Origin: Phascolomyces articulosus
Taxonomy: Eukaryota > Mucoromycota > Mucoromycetes > Mucorales > Lichtheimiaceae
DNA length: 64,000 nucleotides
Reading direction: 5' to 3'
NCBI GenBank assembly: GCA_025677815.1
Contig: JAIXMP010000031.1
Location: forward strand, 62,001 to 126,000
The notes beneath the pieces are model-generated. The model saw nothing but the letters and a program-made list of their open reading frames with translations, was not told where the DNA came from and searched no databases. How positions within the stretch are numbered: position 1 is the first letter of the stretch; the number at the start of each line of letters is the position of its first letter. Shown here piece after piece: positions 41,601 to 56,600 of this stretch. The position numbers and the translations under genes are program-made.

Positions 41601-44600
41601 GTCATGGGTTTAAATATGCAAAACGGTGCCCTTCAAGTATTTAGCGCTCAATTTATCAAAGAACTAGGTGACTTTACGGTAATTAACTGTTTGGTATTTT
41701 TTTGTTATGCTCTGTATAATATACTTATTTCACAAAATAATGACTGATCAAAAATGAATAAATTTATATAGCCCGGTGAATCTATTCTTCTTAAAGCACC
41801 AGCTGGTACATCATCATTAGTTGGCGTACTAATTGCAACTGTATTAGCACGTAAAACAGGTCAAATTTGTTTAAGCGGTGCTTTCATGTCAACAGTCAGT
41901 TTGGTTGGGTGTATAATTCTTGCTGTTGTCAAAGAAGGCCCTGCTAAACTTGCTGGATTTTATATTTCATGGTTCCTTACTGGTGGTTATAGTTTGTTGA
42001 TTACTACCATTGGAAACAATGTATCTGGGTACGTATAGCTATAACAGTTCTATCCAGAATTTTCTAACTTTTTTTTTCTTTGAAGAGACTCAATTCAATT
42101 AATATCTCATTTACTCTATATTTTATAGCTATAGTAAAAAAATTTTCTACAATGGTGCCTTTGTAATATTTTATACACTTGGAAACTTTATTGGACCATT
42201 GGTGATGTTGGAAAAAGAAGGTTGGTATCAGCATGTATTATTTATCATAAAAACGTTTTTTCCCTGTTGTAAATCATGATACTAATATCAACATCTCCCC
42301 CTCTTCAATAAAGCACCAAGATATACTGGGGCAATGACAGGTTTCTGTATTGGAAATGCCGTTGCTATTGCCAGTTATATTATCATGCGCTTCTCCATGG
42401 CCAGAGAAAACAAGAAACGTCTTGCAAACCCACCAGAAAAAGAAACCGATGTTACACTGGATTTAACCGATATGCAAGATAAAAATTTTATTTATAAATT
42501 GTAATAGATATACGAAAAGTCTTCCCAGTTGTACTATTTATTTTATCCCCTTTTTTTTTGTGTGTACTTTCTTATATATAGTATATAGACACACTTATTA
42601 TTACGTGCATTTTATTCATGTTCGCTGTTAGCACTTACGTTTATCCTCATCAACATCAACCACGTACACTATAAATAATTTATACAATGGCATTTATTAA
42701 TAAAAAGTCTTTTTATTTTATATACGTATACTACAAACATATATCAATAGTAATTAAAAGCAGATGAATGATAAAAAGTAGCTAAAGTACTGTTTATTAT
42801 ATACCAGTGATTATGATTTAATTTCAAGAATTACTTTAAACTCCATTTACATCGTATCCTGTTTGTTGTCCATGCTTATATCCACATTCTTTACAAAACG
42901 CAAATCGATTTGAAACTATACATGATACATCACGATAGCTACTGCGGCTGCGACTACTGCCACTATTGCTGCTGTTGCAGCTCTTGTTGGTAACACTATC
43001 ATTATCACTATCAGATTTGTGATCCTTAGTATATCATACTGTAATAATACGGTTGTAATTAGTATTTTGTTCGTGGAATGAATAGACCTTATCCAAACAT
43101 TTCACTCTACTGTTGTTTCTGACTAGGTACACTGGTGTAAGATAGGGTGACAGCTTCCTCCCACCATTGATAGTAATCCATGATTTAATATGCACAATAA
43201 AGGGGCGATCACAAAATTGATGTCCTTCGAATAACCGAAACAATCTTGGTATATCAATACATTCTCCTAGCATACTGTACTCATCGCTGATTTTGAGAAG
43301 CTAAGAACGTTGTGGTAACAATGGAAGCGCTTTCAATTCTTTTCCATCTCTCAGTCGAAACGGTTCTTACATTTTCAATGTATGTACATTGGAATCCTTC
43401 ATGCTCTCCAGAAATAACACTAGTTGTTGGTTTTCAATCACTATATTATCTAAAAGATTGAGTTCTCAAAGAGATCCACATGTGCCAATTGACCATCTAA
43501 TTCATCATTCTTCGATCCACACAATGTTTTAAATAAGGGTCGACATTGAGTGAACAAAAGTTTTGTGCTTTTTGAAAGAGTGTTGATGTTGTCATTTATA
43601 ACGGTGTAGTTTTTTGTGAATCATCACTCTTAGCTATTACTACTACCACTGATAGTTTATTCTCATTGTCACTCTCCGTTTCGGATGGATTGTATATCAT
43701 ATATATTCTGAGGTTTTTAAGTCGTGGTAGTCTTCTAAGAGCTTGATACACTCTATTATCCAAGTATATATAATTACTGTAAATCAAACCGCAGGTCACT
43801 AAGGTTTGAACAAATGGGTAAGAATTGAGAAAATATTCGGGGGTTGGTAGTTGTGAAATTTTCTTCCTAAGGATCCAGCAGTAGAATAAGCTCATTTTCT
43901 GTTAATGTGGTGAATGTCTTTTGAAGAGTAAAGATAGTTTAGTATAACATCTTCAGTGACTCTAGGCTACCATGGAACCTTTCCATAAATAATTCAAGTT
44001 AAACAATTCGGGGATCATCCTTTTCTTCTTCTTAATAAAGTTGCAGAGATAATGACTCCAAGCCAATCATTGTTTTTGTCATGGTCAATAAAGATGAAGA
44101 GACGTGCTTGTTCTTAAGATCAGGGGAATGAACTTTTTATTTTTCAGTTCCCGTTTTAATTTCTTCCAACTACTTAAAAAAATTTCATTACAGTCATCAG
44201 CACCCCATCTCTTTTATTACTTTAGTTTATAATACATAGTTTATAATAATATAGATACAACATTAATATTGGTCGTCTTCTATTTCATTTATTTTAATAA
44301 CTATTCCTAAACTGAGATACAAGAGTGTTTTCTTCTGATATACCAGGACAAAGATCCACTTCAAACTTCTTTTTCAGGTTATAAGATTTGCTGTTATCAT
44401 TGCCTTCTTCATATGATTTCCCAAAAAAGAAAGCCCTGACGCCAGTATCAGAGATGTTCTTATTGCGTGTGACACATAGCAATGTCAAACTTTCGATACA
44501 TCCCAAATGTTCAAGTACACGATTAGTCACCCCTTCAATATCATGTAATTCCAAGCATTGGATCCTTGTCTTCTCTTTGGATTCTTTTATCTTGCCTGCA

Positions 44601-47600
44601 AATGCAACCAGTCCATTTTCTGTCAGTTTTTGATTTTTTCCACTCAAATACAAAGATTGTAGCTGTGGGAGTTCTTGCGCTATTCGTAACAAGGCATGGT
44701 CCGAGACAGGAATGCCAGGGAGATCTAAAGCTTCTAATTGTTTTGCATGACAAAGAAAATCTATCTTTCTATCACATAGATCCAGTCGAAGCGTAGCCAT
44801 GGCTGGGCAATAGAGGACAAGTCGTTTTAGTCGTTTCAACTTTTTGCCAATCACTTCCATAACATTGTCTAATTCTTCTGAATCATGGAACCACAATTCT
44901 GTTTCCAAATGTTCTAGTTGTGGATGAAGGTCCAGAATGTCAAGCCAATCTTCACTTGGAAAAAATACACCAAAGATCTCCAGTGTTTTTAGCTGAGGAA
45001 GTGCTTTTCTTGTCAAGAACCCATCTAAGCCTGTGCCAATACATTCAATCCGCAAATATTCTAACCAAGATCGCGAGTTTTCCAACACAGAGTATATTTG
45101 TATCAACTCATCTTGATCACTTGCACCAAAAACAAGTCCTCTGAGTAATTTATGATGAAGGTGTTTTTGTTGTTCATCAACCATCCTGGTAATATATTTG
45201 TTATCCTCATTATTATTATTGTTACTGACAGCCTTCTCCTTCTTACTATTATGGACCACCTGCTCTCTTGATAGCTGTAACCATTGTTTCATCTGACTGC
45301 CTTCCAGTGGATCCACATTAAATAGTATGTAATGAATGTCTGGGCATAATTCGAGTGCAGTGTGGAAATGACGCGTTGGTATATCATGTATTTCGTTCTT
45401 TTCCATATCGGATGTGATCATAAGAAATCGAATATTTGGACAGCGGGAAAGTACAGGTTGAATTCGTGAGTTAAAGTTGAGGGTATTATCTAAACGTAGG
45501 AAAATCAGGTTCTTGTTCGATAAACCATGACTGTTCTTGATATCGTCATAATCGGATGGTGCTTTGGGAGCATCGTTATGAAATGTCAGTGAAAGATGTG
45601 TTAGTGTCGGTAAGTAATCCAATATCAGTGTTAGAGAAACATCCGTAGTATGAGAATGAATGAATAGTTCGGTGATGGTGAGTGAAAACTCCCCAATGGT
45701 AACGGGCAATTTGATATCATCATCGGTAACTACGCGACCTTGTCTTTCTGTAGGAACTTGATGTTTGTATATTTCTAATATTTCGCATTATCCACAGTCG
45801 AAAAAAAAGCAGGTCAAAATTAAGTTTTCCTGATGATGTATCATCCGTGATAAATATTATTGCTGCGGTTCATCCCCCACCGTCAGCAAATAAATGAATT
45901 ACCAAGAGACTTTATACCGCAATGGTGCTTATCAAGCTGTTCCAATATTGTACAGCTATCTTGAGAATAAATGGAAACCTTTTTAACGTGCGGGCCAAGA
46001 CATTGGATCATGGCATTATTGGTTTTATTCCAAGAATCAGGTGCAATGGTCAATTTTCGCCAGACTTCCGTTGAATGTATGTAGTTTGGAATTATATTAT
46101 ACCATTGATGGCAGACACTCATGCATTCGACACAATCCTTTTGTTCTAGGCACGAAATAATTTCGGTTATGGTTTCTGCTGGGAAAATCGTGGTAAAGTC
46201 TGGCATTATTGAAGGGTTATCGATAAAAGAAAAAAAAAGAAAAGAAAGTATATGCACAACCACATATGAATCCGAATACATTTTAGTTTGAAGTGGTACA
46301 GAAATGATGGTGTCACAAGGATGAATCCGGCAAGCATGAACCTTTTTTTTTTTTTGTATGATTCTCAAGGAATATATATGTTGGTTTTTTTAGGTACTTG
46401 CTATCGTGAAATAGTCAAAGCTAAAACAATGTTCATGAAAAACTTTTGAAGCAGAGAGGACGTATACTGTTAGATCAATCGGAAAAAAGCTATGGTGCGA
46501 AGGCAACAGCATGAAATTGCAAGAATTCTATAAATTACCTGAGCAAGATCGGTGATAGTAATAGTTCAGATAAGCAAGGGTTTGGTATAGCCAAAAATTC
46601 CTCCATAAATAGCAGCAATTTCTGACCGGATCAAGATGAAATCAATACTACCATAAACCGCTACAATCCGAGATTTAGCCACGTTCCATAAATACACCAG
46701 TCCAAAAATAATAGGTTTCTTACTCGTATTTAAAAAACCATTCAAGGAATATATGAAAATAAATCGTACTCGATGAGCGTAGACGTTATTTAGTTTAATT
46801 TGACCATTAATTATCTATTTTGAACAATCACTATGGGTTTGTAATGGTGAAAAGAAACCAGTCATATCCATTCCATGAAGTTATTACCCAAAATCAAGGA
46901 GGGTATCGATTGTACGCCTCTGCATGAACAAATATGTAGAATCTAAGTTCCGTTTCATTGATACAAATCTTTTTGATATTTTACCAATCATCAATGAAAA
47001 AAAAAAAGATAATGATAAGATCTTTGGAAGAATGATCCCGGAAAATCGGGTAATTATATACTCGTTCTATTCTGGGGCAAAGGATTGGGAAGAATATATA
47101 TTTTTGTTCCACATCCAACCAATCAATACTAGATCATTGTGGGATTCTTGTTGAATAATCGTTACTACTATTTCAATCATTTCGATTTAATGAGTAATTA
47201 TATACCGTTATATACAACACCTATGCTTCTAGAACCGTAATGAAAAGTTTTTTCAAGTGATTCCCAAAAGAAATCGAAAGTGTCTGAGGCATTCCTTCAT
47301 GCTGCTGTTGCCTCTTCTTTTTTTTCATATTTTATACGACGAATAATTGTATTTTATTGGTAAAATATTATGAAATGCAGTTGTCCAACATGCATATTTT
47401 TTATAATCACAGCAACCAACGATCAATGAGATTTTATACCTTGGTTTAACCATGACTTTCTTATACACCGCTATGCATCCGAAAAAAAAAAAGAAAATCT
47501 ACGATCGAACCAAACCTGTGGATTCCAAAGAAGTATTGTTTGCCACGTTAAGTAAAATCCGCAAACCGGGGTTTAAAGGTAGAAAAGGGCTGGATCAGCA

Positions 47601-50600
47601 AAATAGACAACAATGCAGAATTCTATTATAAAATAAGTTTCAAATTTTTCTATTTTTCCATTTCGTTTTCTTCTTTTTCTTCGTAAATTGCTAAAAAAAA
47701 TAAACAAACAGAACAGAACAAATGCCCATGTTGTATAATCAAAAGGGCAGTGTTTCTATGCAAATCAGTATAGATCCATCGTTTACTGGAATTCTACGAG
47801 GGAATGATAATGGTACAGCGGATCCAATTTATTTAAAGGGAACTGTCGTAGTGCATGTACATCGACCGATCAAAGTACGGAAAATAGCGATTCGTTTTGA
47901 AGGACGATGTAAAGTCACCATTAATACATCCAGAACTAGTAAATTGGTATCAGCACCTCCTCCTGAAGGTGTCGAATGTCGTAATCTGGTAACGAAAAAA
48001 ATGTGTCTATTGGTATCCTCCTCCTCGTCACCACCAACATCACAACCGTTACAGCAAGAACAACAACAACCGAAATTATTACCACCTGGAAAATATATAT
48101 ATTCTTTTGAATTCGAATTGTCAACTCAATTACCAGCCACTTTTCATGGTAAACGTGGTATGATTCGCTATCGACTCAAGGCAAGCATTCAGCGGTCCGT
48201 ATTTTCCAATAATTTACATGTATACCAAGAAATTCCCATTCGACGAAGTCTAGTGTATGATACAATACCATTTGACTTGACTGAAACAATTGTTGGAAAA
48301 GATTATCCAGATGAAATTGAATATACAGCTAGTGCTCCTTCTGTCGTTTATCGCGAAGGTGGATTAGTACCTCTCAATTTGGCCGTCCAATTAATTCAAC
48401 AGCAACAACATACCCAGCAAGAACACAACAACAATTCTACTACAAAGACGATACAATCTATTACATGTGCATTACGTGAACGTATTACTTATCAAACAAC
48501 AGGACAACAATCACTGACTTATCAATCCGTATCACAAACAGATGAACTATTTCCATTAGGATGGAGTACATTTTATCCTTCTGAAAAAGGAAATCATGCC
48601 CATTATAATCCATACAAAAAGCAAGAATATAATGCCGAGTTTCGATTATGTCCACGCGTAAATCCCGACATCAAGACGAAATTGATTAAAGTCTCGCATG
48701 CATTAATTGTGAATATCAAAATGATCGACGATGAACAGCAACAACAATTACCAATGGATAACAATAATCATCATCGAGAAGGAGAAGACTCATATCACCA
48801 CCAAAAATTAACACCAATAAACAGCAATGAACAAGACGATCAACATCATCAACAAGCACAAGAGAGTCAAGTTCGCCCGAACACCCCACCATTAAGTCGT
48901 TCATCATCCTCTTCTTCCATATCTTCTATATTTTCACTTGGACGCCATCAAGCCATTAATACTGAAGAGCACATCAAGGAAGCATTATTGTCCATCGGGG
49001 GAAATGGTAAACGACGTCATCATCATCATCATCCAAATGAGAACGATACGAATATCTACATGTGTTCTCTTGAAGTACCTATAGTGGTAACCTCTAGACA
49101 ACACTGTGGTGAAATGCCTCACCCACCCGCATATCAAAATATGGAAAGGCCACCTACTTATCGACAAAGTATTGCACATTTACCTCCTGCTCCATTATAT
49201 CATTCATCGTCCACATAAAAAATCCTTGTAAATTTTTAATTGTATTTGTATTTGTATTACGTTCATATTGTCATTTTTTATTTTATTACTAATAACTTTT
49301 AAAGGCTCTTTCTTACCATTAATAAATAAACAATCTGAGCGGGATAAGGTGGTTTTTTTTCCATAAACGAAAACGATATCATGCTGTTGTGGTAATAGTA
49401 AAAGAGAATTTTTAGGTTTTTGTTATGGTATCTTTTCCAAAATAATATAAAAAATATAAAAACCATATTATAATGGATATATCACCACCTTGCTGGCCAT
49501 TTCCAATGATTCACTTCATGTTATTGATTGTTTTCAACATGACTCTATTATTTTTTAATTCCAAGGGTATAAAATAAAAATGAATACATTTTAATGGAGT
49601 TTTATATAGCATATAAGATTAGAAGAAGAATAGTGATAATAGTAAAAAGAGAAAGCGTGAAAAGGGGGTGAGACTATTATTTACTTCCTTATTTGTAAAT
49701 CGATTTAACCAGTGGGTGTGTCTTGGGAGTAATAATAATAAACTCTCCCACTCTCTCTACTTTTTCTCTTTTTCTCTCTTTCTTTTGTTTCTCTTATTTT
49801 TTTTTAATTCGTATTACAACAATTGAATATACAACTTTTATACATTGATAAAAAAAAATACACTTTCTATTTGTTTTTTTTTTATATTCTTTTTTTAATA
49901 AATGTGTCATGGATTCCAATTTATCGCGTCAATATAGTCCACCTACTTCGGTATCACCCACCATTACGGGTCATTATACACAAACATCTAGAAATAATTC
50001 CACCAATTCACCATCTTCTTCTTTACCAACAGCCAATGATTTATCAAGTATAAGAGCTGATCTGGAACGTGTATTGACCCATACAGAAAAACGACGTAAA
50101 TACTTGGAAAAAGATATTCACCATTTACAAAAAAATGTCAAGATTCGTGATTCAGGTTATTATTCAAATTGCATATATATATATATGAGAAGGGAGGGGT
50201 GGGTTGTATTTATACATATATATAATGACACATATATTTTTGTCTATATCCTGTTAATATATTAGATGGAAGAGGTGGATCATCAGGTAAAAACGTGAAT
50301 AAAATGATGCGAATTAAACGAGAGTCAGGTATAATTATATTTATTAATGCGGTTATTGTGTAATATTAAAAAACAACTTTTTGCATTAATCTCACACACA
50401 TACACACTTCCCATTTGGATAACAATAGATGATCATTCGTCAAATTCATCACAATCCAAACCCCCAGATAGACAAATGTAAGCGTTTTTATACATTTTAT
50501 ATATATTGGTCCCATCTATCGATTAGTTTTCTTATAAGGTTTATTATTTAAAATTCTGTATAGTGCATTGGAAGCATTAAGACGACGTCGACGACGTGAT

Positions 50601-53600
50601 GAAATTGATAGTTCAGAAGACGATCTACGTAAATACAACTTATTTTTTTTATATACTTTAGATAATAGGTATGAGACAATAAGATACTGATATGAAAAAT
50701 ACAAACTGTCTTTTTTTTATTGTTTTAGCTTCATCAACGCGAAGTGAGTCACCTCATCATATAGTGAAAATAAAAAAACTAGATGCTGCACCTACTTCTC
50801 ATAGTGAATCACCACCTCCTGTATCTAAAAGTCCTTCCTTTGGGAAACAACATAAACCACCCGAGGTAAATATATAGCTATACAGAGAGAGATACTTTAT
50901 AGTTGCGAAAGGAATTTAGTAAAAGGATAATAAGAAAAGCATTGACTACATATTTTGTTTAACACAGGAAGCGTGTCTTCGTTTTCTATAGACAAAAAAG
51001 AAAAAAACATCTAAAGCATCTTCACAAGGAAAACATCCAAAACCAAAATCAGCACATACAAAAACAAACAATGATGTTGATTTTGTAAGAGTGAAACCAA
51101 AAGATCAAGTCTCTGTCTTGACATTTTGGAGCGCTATGGAACCCTATTTTCGACAATTGACAGAGGAGGATCGCAAATTTCTATTAGAAAAGGTAATTAT
51201 TTTTTAATAAAAAAAAAAGGTATATGGATGAAGAAAAGAGTCTCTAACAATCGCAATGATATAAAAAAAATAATATAGGGGGACGATGCAAAACCTTATT
51301 TGATACCTCCATTGGGACGACATTATATTGAAACATGGGCCGAAGAAGAACAAGCAACGGTTCCATCACGTGGAAGATCAAATTCTCCAGTAGCTACACG
51401 ACGTGAAGGATCGGTAGAGTCAACGAAAAACCAAACAGAATTATCATCCAATAAAGAAATAGCCACCAGTGGAAAAGCAGGTACCTCTTCCTCCTCTTCT
51501 ACAGCAGCAGGAGGAGCTACAACAACAGATGCAACGGCAGATGCAACAAAAGAGGAAAAACCAGAACCCATTCCAGAACGCGTGCGTTATTTAAAACCAA
51601 CCGAACCTTTAACAGATGATTATTTGATGACAGAAGATTTAAGTTGTGGTGGTTTAGCAGAACGGTTATTAAGTAGTTTGGTCATTGAAGATATGGTAGA
51701 TTTGGCAGAACTTAAAAATATGATATTATTGGATGATGCAACAACGAATGGCGTAGGCACGGATGATGATATGGATCTTGATTCAGTGTCATCCAGTGAA
51801 GGGGGTCGAACGGTAGTTGAATTATCTAATAATCCACCAGAAGATATTGTTGATTTTGAAGAACGGCTTAAACGTGAATTGCGATATGCTGGTCTTTTTG
51901 GGGATGAAGATGTAGGTTTGAATTCTATTTGTGTTTGGAAGGGAAGGAAGAAGTGGGTGGGTGGGCGGGCTGTATAGATAGCTATAAATACATCTACCTC
52001 AATTGTGTTCGAATATTGACTGTATCTCTATTATTTACTTTTTTGATATATAGATTGCATGGAACGCAAGAGAGGATGATGATATCTGTGCAGAATTACG
52101 TAGATTGGGTCGTGAACTTAAGGAACAAGTCAAAGTCAATGAATTTCGTAAAAAGAGATTGTTGGAAGTAGTGGATAGGCAATTACAATATGAACAATAT
52201 CGAAATGTATTGGATACATATGATTCACAAGTGGAACAATGCTATATGAAGCGATTTGTAAGTTGCTCTATTTTTTTTTATGCATTTGACTTTCTCTTCC
52301 CCTTTTTAACTGAATTTGAACTCTCCCTCTCGATATATAAACAGAGAATTCAAAAGTCGAAAAAACGTAAAGCAACGGCACCAAGAGCCATGTTGTCAGA
52401 GAATGCAGTCAATGCTATGGATAAACGACGCACTTGGATCAATGGATTGGGACCTATCTTTAAGGATAAGAATCTTATCATGCCATCCAAATCTATATAC
52501 AGAGATGATTTTGATCAAGATAATGATTCTGATAGTATGGAGGGTGTTAGTAGTAACAACAACAGTAATAACACACCGTCAACGTGATATATTTCTACTA
52601 ACCTACTCTCTGTCTTTTCCCTGTCTTTTTTTTCACTATTATACACGCATTTTCTCACACAACAACACAGCCATTTCTCTCTCTCCCACACACAAAAACA
52701 CACAAACACATTTCAATATTTGTACATAGTATTTTCTTTTTAATATTGCATATCCTTTCGAAACTCTGATTTATTTTATTGTTTATGAATATTATTATAT
52801 TATATTATACTATAATTATAATAACTACTCAGGTTATATTTCTATATATCATATACATAAAAGAACAATCCATTCATTTCCATGAGCTTACTAATTAAAA
52901 GTGGCTTTTTAAACCAAAAAAATTCCTGCGGGAATTCTTTCGAGTTCTTTTCCGTTCTGTTGAGCAACAAATTTATATTTTTATCTCCACATACACCTGT
53001 TCTTCTTCACACGCACCCTCTCTTTCTCCCACACATATCACATACGCGTACAATGTCGGCTGCCTTACGATCTGCCGAAAATGCCCTCATTTCAAACCAA
53101 AAGTTAGACGAGTCTATTGCTAGTCAACTTGCAACACCTATTGCCGAGACCGTGCAAGACATTCTCGACGGTCAATATACCAAAGTATTACGCGAACGTA
53201 GTCTCATTTTTAACGGCAACAATGATCAACAAAAAGAATTACAAACGTCTGGTGATTTAGACACCTATATCGATCAACAGCTTGACCAACAAAAAGACCA
53301 AGACGTATTCATGTTACTTGCAACGGGTATTGCCTTATTGAACGCGTTTGTACAAACCAATTGGACTGGTCCTTTATTAGATTGGAATATCAGTGAATTA
53401 ATTTTAGGCGTAAAAGATCAAGCCCTCGATGAAAAGATCCATGCCTACGGTTTGACGAGTTTATCCGCGGATAGTGAACAAGTATATCATTTAACTCAAC
53501 GTCTTGGATTATTAACAGCTGCACGACGTATTCTTTTACATGTTCGTGATAACAACAATGCAACATTGAGCACCGCTTCATTCTGGGCCATGCGTGCTGT

Positions 53601-56600
53601 ATTTATTCAACAACAACTTTTGGATGAACACGCTGGATCATTGCAAGAATTATTATTGACTTTGGCCAAAGAATGTAACTTTGAAGATGAACAAAAAGAT
53701 TTGGCCATTCGTCTTGAATTGGAATTGGGTTTGATTTACAGTTATTATGGTCAAGATAAAGAAGCATTTGAAAAAATGAAACAAGCACAAACGATGTCTG
53801 GATTTCAATGGTCATTAACAGGTGCTTTGGGTCGTCGTACAAAACATCAAACCTTTGATGTCACGCAATTGGTGGTGTTGGCTGAAAGCAAGGAAGATGA
53901 ACAAAAACAAGAAGAGGTCAAGGAAACATTACGTCCTGAGACAGTTGAATTGCAAGACGATACATTGTTGGATCATATTGCATTTACAAAAACCGATCAA
54001 AACGATCAAGAAAAGGAAAAACGTCATGGTAATCTTCGCGTGATTGATCAATGTTTATTATTGGCCTTTTGTTTAAATGTGAAAAACACCAATCCCGAAC
54101 ATGGTTTGACGTCAACGGAAATGGCACCTTATGTTACTCGTGTCTTGGAAAATGCTAACAACTGGATGGTGCATACCATGGGCTTATTACACAAGACACG
54201 TTTGGAAGCACATAAATCACGTACCGTTGAACGTTCAGCATTGCAATTACAAGCCTTAGTAGATCAAATCAAGGTCGAAGATTCCGGTGTGGATGAACGT
54301 ATGGCTTATTTCTACGATTTACTTTTACCTAGCAAGTGGGATATGGAACGTGAATTAGCCAAACGATTTGTATCTTTGGGTGTGGTTCGATCAGCATTGG
54401 ATATTTTCGAACGATTGGAAATGTATGAAGAAGTTGTTGCTTGTTATCAAATGTTGGAACAGCCTACCAAAGCCAAACAAGTCTTGGAACGATTAATGCA
54501 AGAGAGTCCCGATTCACCTAAACTCTGGTGTATCTTGGGTGATGTGGAACAAAACCCAGACCATTGGCGTAAAGCATGGGAAGTCTCTAATCATCGATTC
54601 GCACGTGCCATGCGTAGTTTGGGAGCTCATTTGTATCGAGAAAAGGATTATGATGGATGTATTGATTGTTATCAAAAGGCGTTGGCGATCAACCCCTTGT
54701 TCGAGGGATCATGGTATGTCCTCGGATGTGCAGGAATGCAAGCCGAGCAATGGGAAGTATCCTTACGTGCGTTCCAACGGGTCGTGGCTTTGGACAATGA
54801 GCAGGCCGAAGCATGGAACAATTTATCCAGTATCTATGTTCATTTGGACCGTAAACCTGATGCCTTTTTAGCGTTGAAGCAAGCCACCAAACTCAAATTC
54901 GATAATTGGCGCATGTGGCAAAACATGTTGATTGTGGCAGCTGATGTAGGACAATTTGCGGATGCAATTTGGGCCATGCAGCGCATTGTTGAGCTCCGAT
55001 GGGATAAAGTTAGAGAAGCATGTGTGGATACCTTGGTCTTACAAATGTTGGTCGATAGTGTGATTCAAAATTGGAAGGATGCTTCGGATCGTGATGGTGC
55101 TCGTTTGCAACGTCAAGTACAACGTCTCTTGGAAGAAGTCATTTTGGCTCGTATTACCAATTCACCTGATATTTGGCGGATCTGTGCTAAATTCTATCTT
55201 TGGCAAAAACGATACTCGGATGCTTTGGAAGCCAGTGTCAAGGGATACCGGGCTGTCATGCATGATGCACGATTAGAAACGGACCAGGAGGTCTTTGATC
55301 GTGTGGCCTCGGTTGCTTTGGATACAGTGGATATGTATGAAACGTTAGGTGAACAAGAACAAGATAATGCTCCAGTATGTCAGGATTGGAAGTATCAAGC
55401 ACGTCTTATTTTGAAAGGATTAATGGGGAAAGTAAGAGATATCTTTGAAGATACGGAAACATATGAACGATTAAAGGAACGTCTTGATGATCTCAAGCGG
55501 GCTTGATAAAAAAATCTACATCTCTATTAATTGGTACACATTTTTTAACCCATCAATATTCATTTCTTTTCATTTCATTCATCTCTCTTTATCCCTCCTT
55601 GTTTTTATATATAATTATTACACCTCCTCTCCACGTTTTCTTCTTCTCCTCCTGCTTCATCTTTTCATATCATTTACATCGAACTAGTACATTTTTATAT
55701 ACAACTTCATTCAATCGAGAAGAAAAAAAAAGATGTGTATATTTTTTTGTTTTGTTATCCTCTATTAACTTTTCTTTCTTTTTTTGTAAATAATATATTT
55801 ATGGAGGGTGATAAAGATAATACTAATAATACTAATAATGATACTAATACTAATATATGGAGTTTGTGTGTGAGTGTATTTATAAATTATAACAAAAATG
55901 GGGGGAAAGGAGGAGAGAGGGAAATGCAGACAAATAATAATAATAATAATAATAAAATAGAGTAATAATTATAATGATAATGATAATAAACTAAAATGCT
56001 AATAACAATAGAAAGGGTGAGTGGTCATTTGGGTAAATGAGAAAAAAAAAATAGAAACGGGGAAATTGGGGATAATTATATTTTAAAATGGGATAAGTGT
56101 GTGAGCGTACGTAAATAACGTATGTTTTTTTGGGTATTAAGAATGATGGATGGATGCGAAAGAAAATGTGTGAAAAAAAGGTAATAATGTAATGTATATA
56201 ATAATTATGTGAAAAAAAAAAATAAGGGGCGTGTGTGTGGGTGTGTGGGTGTGTGGGTGTGAAGAGGAACCTTATACAATTTGCTCATTCTTCTTTGGTT
56301 TTTGGAACGACATAGCCTTTTTCAATTTCTTTGTCAAATTTTTTCGTTTCATGGATAATCTTGAAGCTTCTCGTCTTAAAGTCTTGACTGGTTGTTGGAT
56401 AGATGAACTATCATCATTTTCATGATGACTACTCTTTTTTTGCTGTTGTCGTTGAATAGAAGTGGGTGTAGGTGGCATGGAAGAGGTGCCACCAGATGAG
56501 TCATCATTCACCACATGTTGCATTGGAGTAGTAGAAGTAGGTGGTGGTAATAGACTATTTCGGCGTTGTTGTTCTTCTTTAGTGATAGAAGATGGATGAT